Assembly (NCBI GenBank): GCA_014529385.2
Contig: CM043968.1
Location: 25,285,513-25,349,512 of the forward strand
Source: Adiantum capillus-veneris
Lineage: Eukaryota; Streptophyta; Polypodiopsida; Polypodiales; Pteridaceae
DNA length: 64,000 nt
Direction: 5' to 3'
Part shown: in pieces, positions 37,116 through 48,652 of the stretch
Layout of the letters: every line of letters begins with the position of its first letter
Numbering within the stretch: the first letter of the stretch is position 1
Position numbers and translations under genes: made by a program
Notes under the pieces: model-generated
What the model saw: only the letters and a program-made list of their open reading frames with translations
Database searches by the model: none
Told to the model about the DNA's origin: nothing

Positions 37116-40100
37116 TACTTTTTTAAAGCTCTGCTTTATTTACTCAAGAGAGAGCTTGTGAGAGACAGAGAGCTTTTGCTTTATTTTTGGCAAGGCTTTT
37201 GATTTTGAAGCTTTTGGGCTCTGCTTTGAGCATCCTTTGTAAACATATATAATAGTGGCTTGGGCTCTCACTTCTCAGAGCATCTGGACGCAGAGTCTGA
37301 GAGTGAGTCCCGACCACTCACTTGTACTTTGAGTTGCAGATTAATACAAAAGGAAATACCGAAAGGGGCGCCAGTGTTTGGGGCCAATATCTCTAGGCAC
37401 GGAACTCCGTCGGGCCAGTGTCGAATCAATTGTGAACTGTGAACTGTTTCGAAGTAAATTCTTATGGTGTCGTGGCAGAATCTTGACTTGGAGTGTCCAA
37501 GTCTGTTAGAATGGTATCAGAGCACGGCCGATTTCTCGTCTGTAGGAAATCCGATCCTTTTTACGCGGCACTTATGGCTTCAATCAAAGATCAGTCATCT
37601 TCTCTGCGTCCGGAGATGCGGGAAGAGATCACAACGAAGATTCACGCGAGGAGTACGGCCCGCCTCAACCTACTCAGGCGGAGATCGAAGAGATAGAGCG
37701 TCGACGATTGATCGGTGATGCAACATAGATGATGCTAAATTTTGCGAAGGACCCGAAATTTGCAAAATTTATGAGTTAGACCTCCTTCGACAAGGTGCAT
37801 GCACAATGGCGGCAAACCACAGAACCACCCCTCAAACCGGCATTGAAGAAACCTCCGACTCCAAGGATGTATACAAAGCAAGAATTAGAAGAGATAGTTG
37901 ATGCACGAATTGCTCAGCTTTATGACGCGCAGAACAAAGCAGAAAAGCACGACAAAAAGTGGAAGAAAGGAACTGACTTCCCGGGTTATTTGGGTCGTCA
38001 GTCTACATTTGCATCGGAAAGAAAGCAGAAGAAGCGTGTTCGATTTGAAGGGGTACCCAGTTCTTCTTCTTCTTCTTCTGAGAGTTCTTCTAGCTCCTCT
38101 GACTCGAGCCAAGAAGACAGAAAAGGCAAAAAGCAAAGCTTTGGAAAGGGCAAGAAAAAGGCAAAGACCCTAAAATTGGCCCAATGATTGACAATTCTAC
38201 AGAGGAATCGTCTTCGGATAGTTCGGACTCTGACGATAGCAGCTTTTATGCAAAGAAGAAGAATTTTTTATAAAGCCAACCAGTATGACTTTCTGGAAGA
38301 TAAAAGCAAGAAAGTCCGAGAGTTTAAGGAAGGTGGACAATCAATTAAATTTGACACGTTTTCTGGGTATAGAGATGCTTCGAAGGCTTTGTCTTTCATA
38401 CAGCAGTTTGACATAGCTTTCTCTAGAGGGCGTTACTCAGAGCACTCCAAGATTCGGAGGCCTGCCTCTTACTTCAAGGAAGCATCCTCTTACTTCAAGG
38501 GAAATGCTCGAACTTGGTGGTCCACTCTTCTATTAAACAAGACCAGTTAAATGGTTGAAATTCAAAAGGCTTTTTAGTTCTTCTCGGTTGACTCGAGAGT
38601 ACGAACGAGACATACGAACTGCTTGAAACCATCTTCGGATGACCAAGAAGGATACATTAGACGCATATTGCGAGAGATTCTGGAGCTCTTTTCTACCCGC
38701 CTCTTCATTCAAGAAGATCTCGTTCAAAGAACAGATTGAGCGGTTTACCTTGGGTCTTCCTACAGAGATCCGAGATCACTGCTTAGAGCAAAAGTCAGAT
38801 TTCATTCAGGAACTGATGAGTCATGCGAAACGGGGTTTTGCCATTCACTCGGGCAGTTTGACCTACCCCACAGATGAAATCATGACGCAAAGGACCAAAC
38901 AAACTTCGAAAAATGAAAGTAGAAAGAGGAAGAGCAACCCAGAAAAGAAAGAAAAGGATGCACGACCCAAACTCACTCCCCAAGAGAGAGCTCTTTACAT
39001 CAAAGAGGGGAAGTGCTTTGGATGCGGAGAAACTGGACACATCTCCGCGAAGTGCCCTAAGAAGGCACCGAAAGAACAGAATGACAAGGATGAAGACAGG
39101 CCTGAAGGTTCGAGAGCAGCTGAGGAACGTGGACGAAAAGGCAAGATGAAACACAGGACTGGTTCCAGATTGCGTGGGTACTAACCCAAGCACGATGGAC
39201 GAGAGTACAGAACTTTGCGGAGCATGGGGCAAAGTGAAAGACCAAGAAGCCCTGATCTTCTTTGATAGAGGAGCCAAGGCCAACTTCATTTCACCTGAAT
39301 TGGCGGCGCGGCTCGAGATCACCCCCGATCGGATGGGACCACTAGCAGAGGCAGTTCTAGCGGCACCCGACAGGGACGTAGCCATTACACCTGTCATTGG
39401 AAAACTTTGGTTGCATTGTCAGGTGTATTTGGGGCATGAGGACTTCTACATAATGCCTTTGGAAGGTTGTGATGTCCTCTTGGGAATTCCCTGGTACCAT
39501 AAGCACAACGCCATGGTCGACTATCGGGCGAGAAAAGCGACTTTGACTACAGAGAAGGGCAGAACCATTGTACTTGATGTAAAACTTAAGGGCGAGTCTG
39601 TCCCTATTGTATCGGCTTCGGCCATTTCAAAATTAATGAAATCCAATCTGTTTGTTTACTCGATCTTCTTGAGAGAGATTGAAACCGTCCCGTAGGGCGG
39701 TAGACGTTAGCTTTCACCCGATCTTTTAACACTTGGCTTTACAACACAAAGCAATGACTTTAAAAACCTGTAACTGGGAATGGGATTACACTTCAAAACA
39801 AAAGCACGGCCAGGAAGCTAGAATGCCCCCAAGCAAACAATGACACCTGTAGGCCCCAAAAGTTTGCGCCCCTTTCGGTATTTCTTTATTCTTTAACAGA
39901 GGGAATAAAACCTATGATTTCCTACAAGCTGTCCCGCACAATCTGGGCTGAATTCCATCTATTCTGCCCCAATTTCGTCAACATAGTTGTACTAGGACGC
40001 TTCAAAATCAGTATCCCCACGCAATAGATGACTTCCCCAACGCATACGGACACTTTGCAAAACCTGGCGAGAATCTGCAGCATGCTGAATTCTCTGTTTT

Positions 40101-43100
40101 CTGCCCCGAAAATGCACCAGATCACCTCTACAACGGCCCCCTCGCATCGCCGAACCTCCTAGGGGTATTAGGGGCCATTTAGGGCCGAAACACTAAACCT
40201 TCAAAAATACACAGCAGGCTGTAATTCCCTGTTTCGGGCTCCGTTTCGCGTGTCAGTCGCATCCGTAGCAAGTCCTCCAGCTCCCGCACCTGTAGGGCTA
40301 CTTGCCCTTTGGATCATACGAGATTTCTCACGTGAAACCTATCCAAATTCACCTGTACCTGCGGGGGATTAGCCACTAGCTAATCCAGTACCTGTGCAAG
40401 AGGCTCTTGCCTCGGCAATCGTGCATGAACCCACACAACTGTACATTGGTCAAATGAGAAGCCCACTTGAGGGGCATAACATAGCTGCTCATAAGGGAAA
40501 GAGAGAGCAGTGCGTAGCATGCAGGGCATCACTCCTGGCACCGCACTGTACATAAGAGGGAAAGGAAGCACACCATAGCTCTTAACCTGTGTTGACAAAG
40601 ACTTCAAAAATGAGCCTCCCAGCTATAAATTCAGCGCTACCTTCTCCTACCAAAGATACACTTTTTGGGACACATTGTCTTAGCAGCACAAGTGCAGATG
40701 GACCCGGCCAAGTCAGAGACTATCCGTGATTGGCCCGATTTGAAGAATGTCCATGAAGCTAGAAACTTCTTGGGCTTGTGTTCGTACTACAGGCGGTCCA
40801 TTAGAAAGTTTGAAGAGGTTGCTTCCCCTTTGCATATCTTGACACAGAAAGGAGTCCCTTTCTCGTGGGGACCCACAGAGGTGACTGCCTTTCAGACATT
40901 GAAAGAGAAATTGACTACGGGACCAGTTTTGACTTTGCTGGACTTGCAGAAGTCATTTGAAGTATATTGTGATGCTTGTGGCCGTAGTCTGGGTGCGGTC
41001 TTAATGCAAGAAGGCCATGTCATTGCCTACGAGAGCCGACTGTCCTCAAGGCTAGAATTGACAACACAAATTTATGAGAAAGAGCTTTTGGCGGTTATCC
41101 ATACTCTTACTCAGTGGCAACATTACCTACTCGGAGCTGATTTTACTGTCTTCACAGACCATTAGAGTTTATGCTACTTCTTGTCACAGAAGCAGCTATC
41201 GGAAAAGCAGATGCGGTGGGCGAACATCTTGTCACAGTTTCACTTCCAGATTGTCTATGTTAACAGATAGAAGAATTTGGTGGCAGATGATTTGTCTCAG
41301 AACCAACGGCTTCTGGCTATTTCCACGATACATCATAGGAGCTTCGAGGATATGGTCGATCAGTATGCTACAGATACAGTTTTGCAAACATTTTCACACG
41401 GATACGGGATGGGGAGATAGTAGCGGGATATTCTATTCAAGATAGCTACTTGATGAGTAAAACCATGTTGTGCGTTACACAGCCGTTGAGGGAAAAGGTT
41501 ATGACCGAATGCCACTGTCCACCTTTTACGGGTCACCGCGGCATTGCTACCACCTTGAAAGAGGTAGAGAGATACTTCTTTTGGCCGAGGCTTGAGAAGG
41601 ATGAGGACGAGTTTGTGCGCAGTTGCTTGGTATGCCAGAAGGTAAGTTTGACAGGCATAAAGCACACAGATTGTTACAACCTTTGCCCATACCCACCCGC
41701 CCTTGGGAAAGTATTGCAATGGATTTCATTTTTGATCTCCGAAGAACACAGAGTGGTCACGATGGTATCTGGACTGTTATTGACAGATTTAGCAAGCAGG
41801 CTCATTTCATTCTAGTAAAGCAAACAGTCAAGCCAGATCACTTAGCGAGACTGTTTGTGGCCCAGATCTTCAGATTACATGGCATGCCCGAGACGATTGT
41901 CTCCGACAAGGGACCCAGATTCACGAGTTGCTTTTGGAAGGCTATTTGGGAGAACATTGGCATGCGGTTTGCAGTTCTCGTCATCTTTCCACCCGTAGAC
42001 CAACGAGCAATCTGAGATTGCTAATTCACTGGTACTAGATTTATTGAAGTCTTACATCTCGGATCAAAAGACTCAATGGGAGAAGTATTTACCTTTGGTG
42101 GAATTTGCCTACAACAACACAATACACTCTTCAACGGGGAAGGCGCCATTTGAGATTATTGAAGGTGTTACGAAGGTCCACCCTTCCTAAGCACGAAAGA
42201 TAAGATTTTTGAAGTCGATGAGTACACGCGTGACTTGGACACGGCTGTTGCCAAGGTCCGCGAGGCTTTGCAAAAATCTCAGGAAAGACAAAAAAAGGCA
42301 GCAGATCGCCGTCACCGCGATTTGAAATTGAAGGAGAACGATTGGGTGCTCTTACGTTTTGAGAAGGCACGCCTGAGAAAGAAAAAGGGAAAGGAGAGGC
42401 TTTTTCCAAAGCTTAGTATGCAATACTACGGACCTTTCCAAATCTCCGAAAAGATAAATGATGTCTCCTTCCGACTGAAGCTGCCCGACACTTGGAGGAT
42501 TCACAATGCTTTTCATGTGAGTCTCCTGAAGCCTTTTAAAGGTGATGTGCCCGAAGATGGGGAGCCTGATGAGCAACCCAAAGTGGAAGAAAATGAGGAG
42601 ATCCTTGTTCCCGGAACAGATATTGGCACATAAAGACAAAAAGATTAAGGGTAAAGTAAGAAGGCAGTTCTTGGTTAAATTCAAGAACTATCCTACATTG
42701 GATGCGAAGTGGATGGAGGAGGAGGACCTAGCAGATACTCCTCATATGGTGAAACTTTACCTTGAAGCTTTTGGTTTAGCATAGTCTATTCCAAATAGAA
42801 CCCCGAATTCAGCTTGGCCGGATATATGGTGCAATGGGTATGCACAAGAGGGGAGTTACTCCACTCCTTTGTCAACAGATTCCTCGATTTTTTATACTAG
42901 TTGTTAGCCTTGCATATTCTTTCAGTAAAGTGTTAGTAAACCTTAGTAATTTACTTTTCAGATTGTAATTAGTGAAGGGCTTTGTACCTCTTCATTCTTC
43001 CTAGTAGTTGGCCTCACACTTGATGGTAGCACATTGTAAGAGATGAAGATGATAAATGCAAGACTACGGCTATGAAGATTCTGTGTTTCTCTCTGTATTC

Positions 43101-45214
43101 TGTCTTCAGTTTCCATTCAGTACCCTGACTCTACTCCGAACCTGCACAGGTACTGAAACTGTTTTGAATCTGTAATGAGATGATGCACTGCCTTAATGGT
43201 TGATTTAGTTGTTATTCCCACTCCCCTATGTCTCAATAACACTTGGCGATCCTGCTGATTATGGAGCAAACTTTGATCAAAGCCTTAATGGGCAATGGGG
43301 TCTAGTTGGGACATATGGAGTTGTGAACCCGAAGATTTCCTGCAAGCATTCTCCAATTGGAAGTCAGAGAAGGAAGCACAAGAGGAGTACAAGTAGTGGC
43401 TGAGAATGTAATTGAGGAGTATGAAGATGATTTTGTGGACGATGCAAGCAATGATGATGATTCTCAATGGTGTTTTCAACAACTTGTTATTGTTTCCAAC
43501 CTGAAACAACCTCAAGTTGTTGGTTTTCAGTTACCAACAGTTTTTCAGGCACCTGCAGTTTCAAAACCTCATATTTCAAAGCCTGAATCTGATTTGTCAA
43601 CACCTGAATTTTTTCGACCTGATTTTGATGTTCTTGAATATGGGATCAAAGTTGTAGATACTCAGATTATTGAAGAGAAGAAGTTGGTTCAAGAAGGAGA
43701 TGTTGTTCAATGCAAGGGAGATGAAGTCCAAAAGATAATGAAGGAAGAAGGAGGAAGCCAGGAGCAACTCGTGAGCCAAAAGAGCCAAGAGGTCTACCAA
43801 CTATCCCCAAATCTCACATCGAAGAGACTCACCTCTTTGCAGGAAGAGAACACAAGTTATCCAAAAGAAGAATTGATGATTGAGAAGAAGGGAATCCAAG
43901 TGGGGGTGAGAGAGAGAAGCCACCAATATCCCATACAAACCCATATGCCAACATTGGACATTAATCTTGAGGAGGTTGAAATTAAGGGAGACATTAGATT
44001 ACAATGTATTAAAGTGGAGGAGATGAATATACATGAAGACATAAAGTGTGCCAATGATGAGAATGATGTGATGAATCGGTTTTTGATGATGAAGATTATT
44101 CCACAGGTGACAGCTTGAAAGGTGTTTGTGTTGATGGAGAAGAGTTTTTTGGTGCTTTGAAGACTGAAAGCCAATTTCCAAGAGCGGATATGAATTATTC
44201 AGGTTGTGAAGACAAGAATCTTCAATTTCAGGTCCCTGAATTACAAGTTTTGATACCAAAGATTCCCGATTTGCAGAGTTTCAGAATTCAGGTCCCTTAT
44301 CCGCAAAAAACTGATTTGCAAAGGAGTTCAGTACCTGAATTTGCTAACTATCAAAGTCTTGCTATTTCGTAAGCGGAGATGATCAACAATCTCTCATTAG
44401 AGTTGAAGAATAAGAGGCATTCAAGTATGGTTGCGGCAAATGAAGCCCTTTCCAAAATCAATCAACTTCAAGAAGAGAAGACATCATTGATGGCAGAGAT
44501 TTCTCAGGTTCAAACTGAAGCCGACTTGCATATTGTTAAGTATGGAGCCTGATTTACCCTTTGTAATTTTCTGTAGTAAAAGCGCACATTTGTAAGGCCC
44601 CCATTATGAGGAGAAGCCATCGTGCGTGAAGGTAAATCACTCACCGGAAACCAAAATTTTCACAGTCAAAAACCAAGGGCAACTTTAGGGGGCTCGGGGA
44701 CGGAAGCCCCCGAGACCTTTTTCTTTCCCTCGCCGGAATATTCCTTTTTCCCGGAATATTATGGCCGGACGACGGCCGGAAAGTGGTAGAAAAACAACCG
44801 GTCGGTTGGCCGGTGGCCGGTAGTCAATGGCCGGTGGCCAGTGGTCGGAAGTCAATGGCCGGTGGGGCCGGTGGCCGAATTCAAAAGCGGACTTGCCTTC
44901 TCAAGGGCGGCCACACATGGGCGGATTGGAGGGTCCGATTTGGACTTATTCGCACAAGGGCGGCTACACATGACTGCCTCTCATAAGAGAGGGTAGCCCT
45001 TTTGGCCTATAAAAGGAGGCCATTTCTACACACATTATATAGTGTGAAGTTGATGCAACAAGGTGAGAGTGAGGTGATGAGAGTGAAGCAAGGCGGGAGC
45101 TCCATTAAGGGTATAATCCCTTTGTAAATTACTTCTTGTTTTGAAGTACTAAAACCATTGAGTGGCTGCTTTCCCGTGGACGTAGCCCACATTGGGTGAA
45201 CAACGTATATCGTG

Positions 45215-45253
<39 letters not shown>

Positions 45254-48200
45254 CTATAATCTTGTGTATGTAAATCTGTCTCTCTCCATTAAGTAATCTA
45301 CTCAATTATCTATTTAGCTACGTCTTATTTCCTAACACATATTTCTTACTGTTATGAAGTCTATAATGCTCTTAAGCAAGTTGTTTTGGATAAAGATAAT
45401 CAAATTGAGAATTTGAATCTTCAACTTACTCAAATTAAGAATATGGAGTCTTCTTCAAACCTTGATATTGTGGAAGGTATCCTGAATGATAATGTTGTCT
45501 TAGATGATCTTTAAGATATTGGTGCTTTTACAAATTCAGTCAAGGAGATTGGAAGTCAACCCTTTTCCAAGGAAGTTCAGTTTCCTGATGGTATTCTCGA
45601 AGATTTGTATTCCTTATGTGGTCATGAGCCTGATGTCAATGTTGTGAATGGTGTTCATGATGCTGAGGAGATGGTTTTGACAAATGATGATGCAAGTATT
45701 TTGCAAGTTCTTGATGATGATCAAGTGGGTTTTCTTGGAAATTGTTCTATCTTTGTCTGTGATGTTGTCAATGAAGAAGATATGATGCGTAATATGTGCT
45801 TTATGCAAGAAGAGAAGAAGTGGAAGGAAATTCAGGGGACACAAGTCAAAAGTTGTCAGTTTCAGGGAGATATCAGTGATTGGAGAAATTTGCGACTAAA
45901 AAATGGATTTCTTGATGTTTTCGAGGGAGAATATGTGCAAGCCATCTTGGTGGTGTCTTTTATGTGCGAAGGAAATTTAAAACTTTTGTTTTCAAGCCTT
46001 GAATCAAATCAATTTGATGAAGAAGCAAATTAGTTTGGATGTTTCTTGAATCAAGATTTTCAGGAAAATCAATTGTTTTAGCATACTGAGTATAAATCAG
46101 GTCTTTGACTGTTGCATCTACATGCAAAGATATTGGAAATGTTCAAGAGGTGTCTAAAGGAACCTGATTTGGAATCTAAATCTAAACCTGCTACTGGACT
46201 TGAATGTGTACCTGAATCTAAATTTGGATCTGAACCTGACCCTGAATCTGAACCTATTACTGAACCAGAACCAGAACCTGAATGTGTACTTGAATCTGAA
46301 AATGGACTTGAAAACCTGAAGTTACTTGAAGGAGAGGAAAGTTTATTGATTTATAGAAGAAATTTGAAGCGGGATGCAGGAAGCAAAGATCAATTTGCTT
46401 ATTTTTGCCTGACATGAGTCAAGAAGATCATGAAATCTTGTTTTTGAGGATGTGGAGTCCAGAGTTGAATCTAATCTTCTTCCACCGGTGTTGGAGATAC
46501 TGAAGAAGCAATGTTTGATAGTTTGCAAGGTGTTTTTTCATATCAAACCGTTTGTATCTCATTTTGAATTGAAACCTGATCTATCTGAAAGGTTATCTAC
46601 TGCAAATTGGTGGCTAACATTGATTATGGAGATGTTTTTGAAGTATGTGATGATAGTTACTGAGCTTAAAGTTGCAGATGCTTCAAATCTTGAAGTGTCG
46701 AAAGCGGGTGAAGCTCAACCTCAATTTTGAGATTGCAAATCAGATCTTGCAGATGGGAGATGTTGGTTTTGATGATTCAATAACATCAGTTTCATATTGT
46801 TTGGATCGGATTTTGCAAGATAATGATCAAGAGATGAAGGTTTTGGACCTGATTTTGCAAAATGTTATGGAGTTCAAAGGGATTTGATGTTTTGAATATT
46901 TTGCTTGCTAAAGTTGCAGACTTTGATGAGTGGAGTGATTGAGTTGTAAAGAGGATTCTTTTGAGTCTAATTTGCCGAGAATGATGAGTGTTGAAGAGGA
47001 GATGTTTGTGGAGAATTTGGATCAGTTTTTCCATGGTTCTTGGAAGCAGTTTATTTACTTGAGAAGATGTTTTGGGGATATATTTGCTAATTTTCAAATT
47101 TGCAAAGGGACGCAAAATTCAGGAATGCAAAATTCAGTACTGCAGATTTCAAGAATGCAGATTTCAGGGATGCAGAGGATCCTGAACCTGAATTTGACTA
47201 TTTTTATTGAATTTTGGTTGAGTGAAAACTTGATCATTGGACTATGGTTCTACCAGTTTGTTTTGTATGAGCTCTTATGGATGATGATTTACTTGATTGA
47301 TTCCCAGCCCTGGCATGTTGGTTATAATGGTACACTTGTAAATCACTCTTGATGGTGAGGTGGTGCACAATGTTTTGGGATATCAATGTAATCCTTTGGG
47401 GGGACAAAGGGCGGTGTCTAATGGCCTTAAGGTATGTAGTTGTATATCTTAGATTTAGTTCCAGCCACTATACTTTGCCTACTTTTAAGGAGTTAGCACT
47501 GAGTTTTTGGAACAAGGGATGTGTGGGATTCGAGTCCAAAGTTTTTGCTGGGAAAAACTTTTTGCCACCGGGCTGTGCCAGGTGTTAGCCTTGCATATTC
47601 TTTCAGTAAAGTGTTAGTGAACCTTAGTAATTTCCATTTCAGTTTGTAATTAGTGAAGGGCTTTGTACCTCTTCATTCTTCCTAGTAGTTGGCCTCGCAC
47701 CCGATGGTAGCACATTGTAAGAGATGAAGATGATGAATGCAAGACTATGGCTATGAAGATTCTGTGTTTCTCTGTGTATTATGTCTTCAGTTTCCATTCA
47801 GTACCCTGATTCTATTCTGAACCTGCACAAGTACTGAAACTGTTCTGAATCTGTAATGAGATGATGCACTGCCTTAATGGTTGATTTAGTTGTCATTCCC
47901 ACTCCCCTATGCCTCAATAACACTAGTCATTGATGTCTCTTTGAGCTTCAGGGATACTCAAAGCTGACAGTATTGTGCTGTATGACTTTATGAACTGGAA
48001 TTCTCGGTAATATGATACTGATTTGTTCTTGACTTGTTTAAGTGCAGGAACTAATCGACGAAATGGCTGCAACATTTTGGTCTGAATGATCTCGATAGAC
48101 ATGGTTGCAATAGGGATTAGTCAATCGGGCATCTATGAGGTCCTGAGTGGATCTAGATGCGATTGCTAATTGCATTGCCGATAAATCACGGTCTGGGATC

Positions 48201-48606
48201 CGAATGAATGTTGAATGTGATTTGTCATGTGATGTCTAGTAATGTCCTGCGATGTTGTGTGATGTGACTGTAGATTTGGTACATGTGCTAGATGTGTGTT
48301 CCTAGTGCATTGGTACTAACAGTCAGTGTCTGCTAAGACAGTTTATGGCTTTTGTCTGTTTTGTAGGCATAATCGAGGGCGATTACAATGCTTTCAAGAG
48401 GGGGATATGTCACAAACTGGTGACGTGGCTGTCAAGTATACACACTGGCCCTACTGCTGAAAATAGCTCAGTACACGCACCCCCATTGAAATGATGACCT
48501 GGCTTGCTGTACGGACGCCCGCGTTTTGCGGCGGATTTTGCGACAACAGCTGTACGGAAAAAGCAGGGCCAGCTTTTTGGGCTACTGCTTTATTCTACGC
48601 AAGAGG

Positions 48607-48652
<46 letters not shown>

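Larger units (their letters stand above)
42902..47922 (+). mobile_element. E5: LTR element without gag-pol, carrying a host-like ORF
   Basis: Two 340-bp direct LTRs (42902-43241 and 47583-47922) begin TGTTAGCC and end AATAACA. CTAGT is duplicated at 42897-42901 and 47923-47927. The LTRs differ at roughly 20 sites. The sequence after the 5' LTR (CTTGGCGATCC...) is not the Met-tRNA primer site used by the other elements here. No clear purine tract precedes the 3' LTR. The interior (about 4.3 kb with S2) shows no retroviral domain; it is a decayed long ORF with a GTD-binding-like coiled coil. It must have relied on other elements for movement. Confidence 0.9.
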
